The position numbers were made by a program, and so were the translations under genes. This document shows, piece by piece, positions 41,814-50,151 of a DNA stretch of 64,000 nt. Below the pieces are notes generated by a model. It was not told where the DNA came from. It did not search any database and saw only the letters and a program-made list of their open reading frames with translations. Source of the DNA: Anaerolineales bacterium (GTDB taxonomy: Bacteria; Chloroflexota; Anaerolineae; 4572-78; J111); contig JABTUK010000001.1 of NCBI GenBank assembly GCA_015075405.1, forward strand, positions 1,426,001-1,490,000, read 5' to 3'. The first letter of the stretch is position 1, and every line of letters begins with the position of its first letter.

Positions 41814-43073
41814 ATGACTGTACCAAATTTTAGCACACGAGTAGTCCATGCCGGCGAACAGCGGGTGAAGCCGCACCAAACTATTACCACCCCTATTTTC
41901 CCCACCAGTACCTACCCCTTCCAAAGCTCGCAGGAGCTGATTGATTACATGGAAGCCCATCTCTGGGGCGAGGAGACCAACCGGGAGGAGTATGGTCGCT
42001 ACGGCAATCCGACGGTCACTGCTGCTGAAGCGAAACTGGCTGATTTGGACAGCGGCGAGGCGGCCTGTCTCTTTTCCAGCGGTATGGCGGCGGTTACAAC
42101 CACGTTGCTCAGTTTGCTCTCCGCGGGCAGTCACCTGATTATGACCGACGATTGCTACCGCCGGACGCGCCAATTTGTGACCCAATTTTTGGGCCGCTAC
42201 GGTGTTGAGACCACCATCGTGGCAATGGGGGATTATGCGGCTCTGGCCGCGGCGATTCAGCCCAACACCAAAGTTATTTTGTCGGAGTCGCCGACCAACC
42301 CCTATGTGCGGGTGCTGGATTTGGAGCAGGTGGTTGCTATTGCCAAAAAACACAATCTCAAAACGGTGATTGATAGCACCTTTGCCACTCCAATCAATCA
42401 GCGCCCTCTTGAATTTGGGGTGGATTTTGTCATCCATTCGGCCACTAAATATCTGGGCGGCCATAATGATTTGATGGCGGGCGTGGTAATTGGCTCCAGC
42501 TACCAGATCAGCGCGATTCGAGAGGCGCGCGGGCTGCTGGGGGCGGTGTGCGACCCGCAGACAGCCTATCTGCTCTTGCGCGGTTTGAAGACATTGGATC
42601 TGCGGATGCAGCGGCATAACCAAACGGCGGAAAAAGTTGCTCAATTTTTAGCCCAACACCCAGCCGTCCGGCGGGTTTATTATCCTACCTTACCAGACCA
42701 TCCCGATCATACGGTGGCGAAGGCCCAAATGACCGGCTTTGGCGGAGTAGTCAGCTTTGAGTTGGAAACCGATCTGGCGGGGATGTGTCAATTTCTCGAC
42801 CGGCTTCAAATCCCTTATCTGGCGGCCAGCCTGGGCGGGGTCGAGTCGCTGGTGCAGCCGGTGGCGATTATTAGCTACTATGAGCTGTCAAGCGAGGAAC
42901 GGGCCGAGCTTGGCATTAGCGACAGCCTGGTGCGGCTGTCTGTGGGCATCGAGGCTGCCGACGATTTGCTGGCGGATCTGGGCCAGGCGTTGGATAAAAC
43001 CTGGCAGGCTTCGTCTTTATTTCAAGGCAACGGTCACAGTCGGGTAGAACCGGTGGGGCTGTCTCCGCAATAA
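41814..43073 (+). CDS. Cystathionine gamma-synthase-type PLP enzyme
   Basis: The 419-residue protein belongs to the Cys/Met-metabolism PLP family. The PLP lysine is in HSATKYLGGHNDLMAGV, and GRYGNPT, FSSGMAA and LGGVESL are family motifs. It would form cystathionine or homocysteine from activated homoserine, or act as a related lyase; sequence alone does not separate these. The SAM riboswitch 230 bases upstream supports a methionine-synthesis role. ATG 41814 with AAGGAG upstream is the start; the ORF extends upstream through the repeat. Confidence 0.88.
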   Translation: MTVPNFSTRVVHAGEQRVKPHQTITTPIFPTSTYPFQSSQELIDYMEAHLWGEETNREEYGRYGNPTVTAAEAKLADLDSGEAACLFSSGMAAVTTTLLSLLSAGSHLIMTDDCYRRTRQFVTQFLGRYGVETTIVAMGDYAALAAAIQPNTKVILSESPTNPYVRVLDLEQVVAIAKKHNLKTVIDSTFATPINQRPLEFGVDFVIHSATKYLGGHNDLMAGVVIGSSYQISAIREARGLLGAVCDPQTAYLLLRGLKTLDLRMQRHNQTAEKVAQFLAQHPAVRRVYYPTLPDHPDHTVAKAQMTGFGGVVSFELETDLAGMCQFLDRLQIPYLAASLGGVESLVQPVAIISYYELSSEERAELGISDSLVRLSVGIEAADDLLADLGQALDKTWQASSLFQGNGHSRVEPVGLSPQ

Positions 43074-43091
43074 CTGGTATTGTGTACCTAA

Positions 43092-43123
43092 AAAAATCGC
43101 GCCTCCACTGAGGCGCGATTTTT
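43092..43123 (+). terminator. Terminator of the cystathionine gamma-synthase-type gene
   Basis: AAAAATCGCGCCTC and GAGGCGCGATTTTT form a perfect 14-bp hairpin around CACT, 18 bases after the stop. It may work for both strands. Confidence 0.9.
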
Positions 43124-43270
43124 GTTTTTATTTGGTTAAGGGAAGGCTTAAACATGTGAGCGGCCAGGCAGCGCCCAAATTGGAGCTACGGCCACAATAC
43201 CACCCAGAAAAGCCACGATGGTCGTCCCAAAACGGACTATTCTTTAAGAGGGGAATATGGTGAAAGCCAA

Positions 43271-44098
43271 ATGAAGTTATTGGCCGGGAAAAACGCTCTT
43301 TTGACCGGAGGATCACGAGGAATTGGCCCAATCATAGCGCACAATTTAGCGCGTGAAGGGGTCAATCTGGCTTTAGTGGCGCGGTCGGCGGACAGGTTGG
43401 AAATGGTGGCCCGCTCGTTGTCCGGGTTGGGTGTCCGGGTTGTTCCTGTGCCAGCCAATTTGGCCGACGCCGCCCAGGTGGAGGCTTTATTCCAGCGGGT
43501 CGAGGCTGAACTGGGGCCGGTTGACCTGCTCATCAACAACGCCGCCGTCGAACAGGTCAGCCATTTTGCCCACCTGTCTCCGGCGGAGATACAAGCTTTG
43601 GTGACGACCAATCTCACCGCGCCGCTACTCCTCACCCGGCTGGCCCTGCCGGGGATGCTGGCGCGGGGGAGCGGCCACATTGTCAACATTGCTTCCATTG
43701 CCGGCAAAAAAGCGCCGCCTTACAACGCTGTTTATGGAGCGACCAAAGCCGCGCTGATCGAATGGTCCGGCGCGCTGCGGGGTGAATTGGCCGGAAGCGG
43801 AGTTGGGGTTTCAGTGGTTTGTCCCGGTTTCATCGGCGAGACGGGGATGTTTGTGGATAACTACCAGGGCAAGCGTGCGCCCTGGTTCATGGGCGAGTCG
43901 CCGCCGGAGGCCATCGCCCAGGCCGTGCTGCGGGCCATCCGCCAGAACCGGCAGGAGCTACTGGTCACGCCTCGCCCGGCGCGGTTGGGGTTGGCTTTGT
44001 ATGCCTTGTGGCCGGAGTTGGGGAATATGTTTCTAAGATGGGTGGGGGTGACGGAACTATTTCGCGAAGTGGCGGAAAATCCTCACTCCGGCGAGTGA
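43271..44098 (+). CDS. Short-chain dehydrogenase/reductase
   Basis: The 275-residue SDR has the nucleotide-binding motif TGGSRGIG (usual TGxxxGxG), the NNAAVE motif, a Ser in IASIAGKK and the catalytic YGATK. The Arg in LVARSAD after the second strand suggests NADP preference. The C-terminal region ends with a hydrophobic stretch (LGLALYALWPELGNMFLRWV), possibly membrane-associating. The substrate is unknown. Confidence 0.88.
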   Translation: MKLLAGKNALLTGGSRGIGPIIAHNLAREGVNLALVARSADRLEMVARSLSGLGVRVVPVPANLADAAQVEALFQRVEAELGPVDLLINNAAVEQVSHFAHLSPAEIQALVTTNLTAPLLLTRLALPGMLARGSGHIVNIASIAGKKAPPYNAVYGATKAALIEWSGALRGELAGSGVGVSVVCPGFIGETGMFVDNYQGKRAPWFMGESPPEAIAQAVLRAIRQNRQELLVTPRPARLGLALYALWPELGNMFLRWVGVTELFREVAENPHSGE

Positions 44099-44166
44099 GT
44101 GATAAATTCTTAATTCGCCTCTTTCAAGCTGAACTGGTGCAATAATGGGGAAAGGGGGTTACTGTC

Positions 44167-44463
44167 GTGACTTATCCTATATTGCTTGAAAGCAAAAAAC
44201 AAGGTGGGTATCGAGCCACCGTATTGGGCTGGCCGGACTGCACAGCCCAGGGCGCTACTCGCCAGGAAGCATTGAGCCGCATCCGCCAGGTGCTTTCTGA
44301 CCGGCTCAGTCGGGTGAAAATCATCCCCCTGGAAATTGAACCTTCTCAGCCGGAGCATCCCTGGCTCAAGTTTGCCGAGATGTTTAAGGATAACCCTGTC
44401 TTTGATGAGGTTGTTGCTGAGATAAAAAATAGGGTTGTCAACACCCAGCTAAACTTGGAGTAG
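44167..44463 (+). CDS. HicB-like antitoxin-type protein, no HicA partner
   Basis: The 98-residue protein has the partial RNase-H-like HicB fold: GGYRATVLGWPDCTAQGATR followed by QEALSRIRQVLSDRL. It lacks an evident HTH or RHH tail. HicB normally follows HicA, but no HicA gene is adjacent, so it is either orphan or a HicB-like solitary regulator. GTG 44167 is the start, with GGGGG upstream. Confidence 0.75.
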   Translation: MTYPILLESKKQGGYRATVLGWPDCTAQGATRQEALSRIRQVLSDRLSRVKIIPLEIEPSQPEHPWLKFAEMFKDNPVFDEVVAEIKNRVVNTQLNLE

Positions 44464-44494
44464 CAGTTGCGGGGGCTACTGGGACAATAACCAG

Positions 44495-44896
44495 TTAGCG
44501 AGAATAGGGAGACACCACCTGTATTCCGGCAAAGTGGCGATAATGCTTTAGGTTGAACGTATACAAGCGCCAGCTACGAGTTATTGCGGTAGCTGCGATC
44601 AAACAGTCGGGGATGCCAACACCGGTGGCTAGACGATTTTCAGCCAGCAATTGAAAAGCATATTCAAACTCTGCGGCAGTAGGCCAGGCCAGGGTAAAAC
44701 GACTCAAAAAGGTCTGAGTGCGGCGCAAATCCTGTTTATCGCCAGCGCCGCTAATAATTTCCATTGCCACCACCCCATGAATTACGATATTGGTATCTGC
44801 CTCATGAGTTAGCCACTCTTTGGCCGCCGGGTGTTGGCGGAGAACATCAATCAAGACATCGGTATCCAGTAAGGTAGTTACGGTTGTCGCTGCCAT
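44495..44896 (-). CDS. vapC: VapC-type PIN-domain toxin
   Basis: The 133-residue protein is a PIN-domain ribonuclease: TLLDTDVLIDVLRQ gives the first Asp, MEIISGA the Glu, and GVGIPDCLIAATAI the third acidic position. VapC toxins cut tRNA or rRNA when freed from the antitoxin. It overlaps the upstream antitoxin gene by 19 bases, a layout typical of a VapBC module. Confidence 0.88.
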   Translation of the reverse strand: MAATTVTTLLDTDVLIDVLRQHPAAKEWLTHEADTNIVIHGVVAMEIISGAGDKQDLRRTQTFLSRFTLAWPTAAEFEYAFQLLAENRLATGVGIPDCLIAATAITRSWRLYTFNLKHYRHFAGIQVVSPYSR

Positions 44897-45135
44897 GCCT
44901 CTGACCTCAACCTGGCTGCATAAGCGATCGTATCCTCACGAACCACCTGGTTGGCCCACAAGCCATAACCATAGGCCAACAAATCCCCCAACGTGCGAAT
45001 GGGCGTCAAATCGGCTTGTGTTTCAAGGTAGGTCTGTAGCACGCTTTCTGCTACCACCTCAGGTGAAGAGTTGACTGTTTGAGCCTGCCTGGTTAAACGT
45101 TCAAAAATTTCATCAGAAATGGTCAGGGTTGCCAT
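44878..45135 (-). CDS. VapB-like antitoxin
   Basis: The 85-residue protein starts MATLTISDEIFERLTRQAQT, consistent with a ribbon-helix-helix DNA-binding part, followed by a helical tail ending RLRSEAWQRQP. It lies directly upstream of the PIN-domain gene and overlaps it, which supports the antitoxin call. Confidence 0.75.
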   Translation of the reverse strand: MATLTISDEIFERLTRQAQTVNSSPEVVAESVLQTYLETQADLTPIRTLGDLLAYGYGLWANQVVREDTIAYAARLRSEAWQRQP

Positions 45136-45310
45136 GGCCGTTTCCTTTCAATCATAACTAAAGTCTCATAATATTATACCACAAGCCATCAATTTTATCT
45201 GCTTATTTTGCCCCTTCAAGTTTCCCCTCACCCCGCCTCAGCCGTGATCTGGGACAGGAGGGCTTGGGTTTCCTAAATTCCCGTTTCATACTCCTGACCT
45301 TTTTTGTTCA

Positions 45311-45604
45311 CCCAACTGACAAATCTAGAAGATGCTTTTTGCCATGTTTTGCCAGATACGCTGATGGGTCATTAGGAGCTTGGTTTATCGCTTCAAGTAA
45401 CTCATCTGTTTCTGGGAGATGATGTGACCCTAGTTTAGAAAATATTTCATAAGCCATTTCGGCTTGCTTTTTAGCCTCATCCACTCGACCTAACGAATAA
45501 TTAATTTTTGCTAAAAAGAAAGTAGTACCAGCAATTGAACTTATCATGTTAATTTGCTGGAACATTTCCAAAGCAGCTTTAGCGTGGGCATAAGCCTCTT
45601 CAAA
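45311..45604 (-). pseudogene. TPR-repeat protein, C-terminal part cut by an IS
   Basis: On the minus strand EEAYAHAKAALEMFQQINMI and AKINYSLGRVDEAKKQAEMA form TPR units. The frame continues on the far side of the IS (46633-46770) through KTHWLRGNF. If the IS and one 3-bp target copy are removed, the sequence reads GNFEEAYAHAKAALEMF, a perfect TPR consensus, so the gene was intact before insertion at this point. Confidence 0.85.
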
Positions 45605-46632
45605 AGAGATTATAGTGATTTAAATTGACGGTAAGATTTTGCGGGGTAATGATGTCTCCTTGTTAAACTTAAGAGACAAGGAGACTCACATCTATGCTTC
45701 GTTACCAAAAGTTATCGAAAAATCCCCGCAAGTTTCTGGCGATGACTGCCTTTACTGTGCCAGAATTTCAAGCGTTGTTGCCTTATTTTGAAATTGAATT
45801 TAACCAGCATGTGGCCGTTTATCGGTTGGATGGCAAAGTGCGCCAGAAACGGCGCTACCGTCCTTACAAAAACTCGGTGTTACCGACGATAGAAGACAAA
45901 CTGCTGTTCATTTTGGTCTATTTGAAACAAAATTCGTTGCAGGAAGCGCACGCCACCCTGTTCGGGCTGCATCAACCGGACGCCAACCGCTGGATCCATT
46001 GTTTGCACCGGCTCCTTAACCAAGCTTTGGCCGCCTTGCTGGTCCTGCCCGCCCGCACGGCGATCAGCCTCAATTTGACGGAAGCCGAGGCCGGGCTTTA
46101 CTTTCACGACGGCACCGAACGGCCGATTGGGCGGCCGACCGATCCCACGACCCAACGGGATTATTACAGTGGTAAGAAAAAACAACACACGGTCAAAAAT
46201 ATTCTCCTGGTTCATCCCTCCGGGCGGGTGCTGCTGTTGAGCCGAACCGTGGAAGGCAAAAAGCACGACAAAAAGGCCGCCGATGAAGCCGCTTACACTT
46301 TACCCGCCGGCAGTGTCCTGGTTCAAGATAGCGGCTTTCAAGGTTTTAGCCTGGTCGGGGTGGTCATGCTCCAGCCTCAAAAGAAACCGCGCGGTCAAGA
46401 ACTTGCCCCGGAAGATAAACGGGATAACCAACTAATTGCCCAGATTAGAATCCGGGTGGAGCATGCCATTGGCGGCGTGAAACGCTATCGGATGGTGAAA
46501 GACAAAATCAGAAACTGGAAAGAGAATTTCCGCGACCAGGTCATGGAAACCTGCTGTGGTTTGCACAACTTCCGCTTGGACTTTAGACCCTGGTACTATG
46601 ACAACCTTACAATTTAAATCACTATAATCTCT
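45605..46632. mobile_element. Complete 1028-bp IS5-family-like insertion sequence
   Basis: The ends carry perfect 23-bp inverted repeats (AGAGATTATAG...AAATTG at the left, its complement at 46610-46632). AAA flanks the element on both sides (45602-45604 and 46633-46635), a 3-bp target duplication as seen in the ISL2 group. One transposase gene fills it. The ends and duplication are intact, so the insertion is recent. Confidence 0.9.
45694..46617 (+). CDS. IS5-family (DDE_Tnp_4-like) transposase
   Basis: The 307-residue transposase has an N-terminal HTH-like region (TIEDKLLFILVYLKQNSLQE) and a DDE catalytic core: HDGTERPIGRPTD holds the first Asp, VLVQDSGFQGF the second, and RVEHAIGGVKRYRMVKDKIR the Glu. 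The stop codon lies in the right inverted repeat. It appears full length and probably active. Confidence 0.88.
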   Translation: MLRYQKLSKNPRKFLAMTAFTVPEFQALLPYFEIEFNQHVAVYRLDGKVRQKRRYRPYKNSVLPTIEDKLLFILVYLKQNSLQEAHATLFGLHQPDANRWIHCLHRLLNQALAALLVLPARTAISLNLTEAEAGLYFHDGTERPIGRPTDPTTQRDYYSGKKKQHTVKNILLVHPSGRVLLLSRTVEGKKHDKKAADEAAYTLPAGSVLVQDSGFQGFSLVGVVMLQPQKKPRGQELAPEDKRDNQLIAQIRIRVEHAIGGVKRYRMVKDKIRNWKENFRDQVMETCCGLHNFRLDFRPWYYDNLTI

Positions 46633-46770
46633 AAAATTGCCTCTGAGCCAGTGAGTCTTACTTAATGCTCGTAGATTTCCTGCTATTTGTTCGGTATCCC
46701 CCATTGCTTGAGACATATTCAAGCTGTCTGTGTAATAGGCAAAGGCTTCCTTCACATTTCCACGCATCAA
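46633..46770 (-). pseudogene. TPR-repeat protein, upstream part
   Basis: Reading from 46770 the minus strand gives RGNVKEAFAYYTDSLNMSQA and NLRALSKTHWLRGNF, ending at the IS. Upstream of 46770 another frame encodes LALIPQSLKRQAIDTTVDFY with a stop, so the 5' part had decayed before the IS arrived. Confidence 0.75.
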
Positions 46771-46930
46771 TAAAAATCAACCGTAGTATCAATGGCTTGC
46801 CGCTTCAAAGATTGGGGAATCAGCGCCAGAATATCGAACTGGAACATACGTTGCCCTTTCGATTTTGGAGACAGGGATAATTTCTTTGATTATACCATAC
46901 TTCCCGGAAATAACGGGCGATTTGTTGAGA

Positions 46931-47009
46931 GGAATGTTCACGAACCTGCCTGCGGTACACCATCGGCGAAAATGCCTTGCGGCGGTCGGTGGTCAGCCGT
47001 CGGTGGTCG
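46931..47009. repeat. GTGGTCG heptamers with inverted tail
   Basis: GCGGTCG, GTGGTCA, GCCGTCG, GTGGTCG (46982-47009) carry, on the other side, the inverted tail (TGTTCACGAACCTGCC, GGTACACCAT). It is the reverse form of the array-tail at 14913-14986, including the AAGGCATTTTC linker. Confidence 0.8.
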
Positions 47010-47022
47010 TATTTACGAGGGG

Positions 47023-47823
47023 TTAACGCGTGCGCCGCCGCCACTCGGCTTTCAGCTCCAGCGCCGACAAATCATCCTCGACTTCCAGAAAATCTTTGAG
47101 CAGGCGCGTGAATTTGGCGGCTTCGTCGAGCATGGGGAAATGTTTAGAGTCGGCCAGGCCGATAGGACGAATGTTGGGCCAGTGGCCGTTCAAACTGCGG
47201 GCGGGGGCAGGGTCTATCAGGTCGTCCTTTTCGCCGTAAATCGCCAGAATCATTAAATTCTCAATTTGACTGAGCCGGGATAGGTACACCCCCACATCCA
47301 TCTCGCTGACCGATTGGGCGCTCATGTTAATTGCGCCGGAGGCCACCTTTTCAGTCTCTTGTTGCACTTCTTTGTAACCGATTTGTCGCCACCACAACAT
47401 TTTGGCCAGGAGGGAGTCACTGCCAAAGCTCAGCAAGCGGCGGCTGATGCTGTCGGCTGTCAACGGCAGGCTGACGGCGGCCACTTTCTTTACCTCGTCC
47501 GGATAATCAACCGCGTATTGAAGCGCTACCGTCGCGCCTAAGGCGTGGCCTACCAGGGGCGACTGGCGAATACCGAGGGCATTGACAAAGTTATGGATTA
47601 AAGTTACATAATCAGAAACCTGATAGCGGGGTTTGGATTTGTCTGTATCGCCAAAGCCCCACAGGTCAAGGGCGTAGGCGCGGTATTTATCCGAAATCGC
47701 TTGCATGGTCGGCACCCAATAACGCCATGAACCCAGCCAGCCATGAATAAACAGCACCGGTTTACCCCGTCCAAAAGCCTCATAGTGGACCACATTGCCA
47801 TCAATAATTAACGCGCTCATCAC
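47023..47823 (-). CDS. Alpha/beta-hydrolase-fold protein with Ala at the nucleophile position
   Basis: The 266-residue protein has the alpha/beta-hydrolase fold: KPVLFIHGWLGSWRYWVP at the oxyanion region, ALDLWGFGDTDK, and a nucleophile elbow that reads GHALGA instead of GHSLGG. The acid and His are still there (GEKDDLIDP; DSKHFPMLDE). The GCC codon differs from a Ser codon by one base. It may have lost hydrolase activity or use another mechanism. Confidence 0.8.
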   Translation of the reverse strand: MMSALIIDGNVVHYEAFGRGKPVLFIHGWLGSWRYWVPTMQAISDKYRAYALDLWGFGDTDKSKPRYQVSDYVTLIHNFVNALGIRQSPLVGHALGATVALQYAVDYPDEVKKVAAVSLPLTADSISRRLLSFGSDSLLAKMLWWRQIGYKEVQQETEKVASGAINMSAQSVSEMDVGVYLSRLSQIENLMILAIYGEKDDLIDPAPARSLNGHWPNIRPIGLADSKHFPMLDEAAKFTRLLKDFLEVEDDLSALELKAEWRRRTR

Positions 47824-47860
47824 TCATGTTAAACAACCACAGCCGGCCAACAGTTACGCT

Positions 47861-48244
47861 TTACAGTTTGCCATACTTTCTTAAAATCCTGATGAGACGC
47901 AGTGACAATTCTTCGGGGGTAAAGGGCTTCAAGAAATAGGCTTCGGCCCCGGCTTCATAACCCAGTTTAATATCGGCTTCCTGCCCTTTAGCCGACAAAA
48001 ACACTACCGGAATTGCCTTTGTTTGGGCGGTTTGCTTGAGCGCCCGGCAAGCCTCAAGGCCGTTCATTTTGGGCATGCGGACATCCAGCAAAATCAAATC
48101 GGGCATAATTTTGGCCGCCTGGAGCAGCGCTTCCTGACCATTGGGCACAGCGACCACCCGCAAGCCGGCCATTTCCAGGCTAAATTGAATCAGTTCTCTT
48201 ATTTCGCGTTCGTCTTCAGCAACCAGGATTAATGGAGAGTTCAT
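47861..48244 (-). CDS. Single-domain response regulator
   Basis: The 127-residue receiver has VAEDERE, the phosphoacceptor LLDVRMPKMNG, VVFLSAKG and the Lys in YFLKPFTP. No output domain is present. It precedes a small gene of unknown function on the same strand and lies near the XRE-REC fusion, so this part of the window is rich in phospho-signalling genes. Confidence 0.9.
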   Translation of the reverse strand: MNSPLILVAEDEREIRELIQFSLEMAGLRVVAVPNGQEALLQAAKIMPDLILLDVRMPKMNGLEACRALKQTAQTKAIPVVFLSAKGQEADIKLGYEAGAEAYFLKPFTPEELSLRLIRILRKYGKL

Positions 48245-48259
48245 CGCTTCTGCCTGTAA

Positions 48260-48484
48260 TTAGAGGAATAGCACCTGGTCTACTTTAACTTTTAGGTTCT
48301 GTGCCCGCAGCCGGTTAACTTCCTGGCGATTCAAAACCATAACTGCTTGGTTAACCTTAAGGGTAAAACTATTTACGGTAAAACAGCCATCAGCGCTCAT
48401 TTTCTGTAGGATGGGCAAGGTGGTTTCATCAAAGGTAACAGTACACCGATAAAACAAAGACAGGTTAGCGGCGGGTCTAATCAC
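48260..48484 (-). CDS. Small hypothetical protein
   Basis: I do not recognise this 74-residue protein. It has a short N-terminal beta-rich part (LSLFYRCTVTFDETTLPILQ) and a helical, basic middle (QEVNRLRAQNLKVKVDQVLF). It lies 15 bases upstream of the response regulator. A 14-bp palindrome, CAAATG-TG-CATTTG (48535-48548), is in its upstream region and could be an operator. Confidence 0.55.
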   Translation of the reverse strand: MIRPAANLSLFYRCTVTFDETTLPILQKMSADGCFTVNSFTLKVNQAVMVLNRQEVNRLRAQNLKVKVDQVLFL

Positions 48485-48618
48485 AGTGTCCTCCTGATTA
48501 AAGATTTAACAATTATAATATGTATTGATAAATGCAAATGTGCATTTGTGATACTATCATACTTTTCACCCAGCGTCAATAATAATTGACCCCAATATAT
48601 CAAAATTTAAGATTGCGT

Positions 48619-48740
48619 GTCACTACCTGGGCTCATGTCATTTCGAGACCGAAGGTCGAGAAATCCCCAGAGCGCAACACGTAAAAGTAAGGCATCGGGG
48701 ATTTCTCCCTGCGGTCGAAATGACATGGCTGAGCAGTTAC
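48619..48740. mobile_element. ~122-bp palindromic element, copy 2 with target duplication
   Basis: The element has the CATGTCATTTCGAGACC arm and its inverse. It is flanked by GATTGCGT on both sides (48611-48618 and 48741-48748), an 8-bp target duplication. The right-hand GATTGCGT also supplies the -35 of the next gene's promoter. Confidence 0.82.
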
Positions 48741-48742
48741 GA

Positions 48743-48771
48743 TTGCGTATTGTTATTGAAATATGTATACT
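48743..48771 (+). promoter_or_regulatory. Promoter of the XRE-REC gene
   Basis: TTGCGT (48743-48748), 17 bases, and TATACT (48766-48771) form the promoter. The -35 lies in the target duplication of the palindromic element. Confidence 0.65.
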
Positions 48772-48848
48772 AAAATGTGAACCTTAAGGTTTGCCGGGTA
48801 ACGGTAGCAACCTTGGAATTACTGAACTGGGGAGGCAGGAGAAATGAA

Positions 48849-49631
48849 ATGGCCGAATTTGGGCAATGGTTAAAAACAGAGTGGGAAGCTCTGGAGGGTC
48901 GAACCGGCGAGAAATACAGTACCCGCCGGCTTTCAATCCAGGCCGGCTTAAGCCCCAATACCCTCTACCAACTGCTGAAACATCCAGAGGTTAAACCCAA
49001 TCCAGAGACGTGTCGCAAATTGGCCGATTTTTTTGGGGTAGAACCGCTGTTGGTTTTGGAAATGGCCGGACACGTATCGGCCATCGAGGTGAGCGAGATT
49101 ACGGCCGAGCTTGAAAAAGCCCTGCGACGCAGTGACCTGCAAAAGTTGTTGCTCAGCGCGCAGGAATTATCACCAGCAGAAGTGCAAGCGGTGCAGCAGC
49201 TTGTAGATCATCTCAGAACCAAACGCCGTGAGTCCGAGGCCTCAGCCGTAGCGCGAGGGGCAGCGGTAGCGTTGGTGGTTGAAGATACACCCGACGCGCG
49301 CGAGCTTTACGTGCACATGCTTCAAGCCGCCGGTTTGAAAGTATTGCAAGCAACCGACGGCGAAAAAGCCCTGGAGCTGATCAAAACCAGCGGGGCGTTG
49401 ATTGACGTGGTCTTGATGGATTACCGCATGCCGCGCATGAATGGAGTGGAGGCCACCCGCGCCATTCGCCAGCAGTTTCCCGATTTGCCGATTATGTTTG
49501 TGTCGCACTGGGATGAGCCGGACATGAAAAGAGCTGCCTTCGAGGCTGGAGCGGCCGAATATCTGGTTGCGCCGGTGGAATATGAAGCGCTAGTTGAGGC
49601 AGTATTACAGGTGCGGCAACGCAGCCATTAA
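48849..49631 (+). CDS. XRE-type HTH fused to a receiver domain
   Basis: The 260-residue protein has an N-terminal HTH (STRRLSIQAGLSPNTLYQLL, residues ~23-80), a helical linker, and a C-terminal receiver: VVEDTPDARELY, phosphoacceptor VVLMDYRMPRMNGVEATR, MFVSHWDEPD, but no Lys-Pro motif near the end (VAPVEYEAL). The order HTH-receiver is the reverse of the usual regulator. ATG 48849 is chosen because AGGAG precedes it by 7 bases. Confidence 0.8.
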   Translation: MAEFGQWLKTEWEALEGRTGEKYSTRRLSIQAGLSPNTLYQLLKHPEVKPNPETCRKLADFFGVEPLLVLEMAGHVSAIEVSEITAELEKALRRSDLQKLLLSAQELSPAEVQAVQQLVDHLRTKRRESEASAVARGAAVALVVEDTPDARELYVHMLQAAGLKVLQATDGEKALELIKTSGALIDVVLMDYRMPRMNGVEATRAIRQQFPDLPIMFVSHWDEPDMKRAAFEAGAAEYLVAPVEYEALVEAVLQVRQRSH

Positions 49632-49747
49632 CTATTCACCGCATCTTGAGTAGGCCGGAGCGAAGCGAAGGCCGTATCGAAGGGTGCGGTGAATAGCACC
49701 CTGAATAGCTGCGGAAAGCGTATCGAAGAGTGCTATCTGGTGAGTAA

Positions 49748-50071
49748 TTATGAGATTGCTTTGACCCAAAACGACACCCGTTTTTCGCCGCGATGGTTGA
49801 TTTCCTTGTAACGGCGCTCGATGCGGATGAGTTTTTTGGTTTTGTCGGCCAGTTCCAGCGTATACTCAGCCAGGGCGATTTTAGCGGCGTCAGCCAGGGT
49901 GAGGAGAATAAAGCCGCCCAGGTAAGCTCCATAATCGCCGGAAAGGCCATCGGAGGGGACAATAACAAAATGGGCCTGGCGGGGGATGGCCAGGTGGTAA
50001 TCCACGTTGGCTATCAAACGGCCCTGTTGTAACAATAGGCCGTGTCCGGCCAGTGTATCACCAGGATTCAT
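49748..50071 (-). CDS. Small hypothetical protein
   Basis: I do not recognise this 107-residue protein. It has a beta-rich pattern (MNPGDTLAGHGLLLQQGRLI; HFVIVPSDGL) and ends YKEINHRGEKRVSFWVKAIS. It lies between the XRE-REC gene and lepB with a repeat at its start. It may be a conserved small protein but no domain is evident. Confidence 0.55.
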   Translation of the reverse strand: MNPGDTLAGHGLLLQQGRLIANVDYHLAIPRQAHFVIVPSDGLSGDYGAYLGGFILLTLADAAKIALAEYTLELADKTKKLIRIERRYKEINHRGEKRVSFWVKAIS

Positions 50072-50077
50072 TGAGGG

Positions 50078-50151
50078 TTGGAAGGTTGGAAAGTTGGAAG
50101 GTTAGGCTTTTGTGGCGCTTGGCTGGTCTTCCCATTTTCCAACCTTCCTTA
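50078..50151. repeat. TTGGAAGG hairpin near lepB
   Basis: TTGGAAGG, TTGGAAAG, TTGGAAGG (50078-50101) face TTTCCAACCTTCC (50136-50148). The same unit occurs at 28368 and inside the gene at 38315. Confidence 0.85.
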
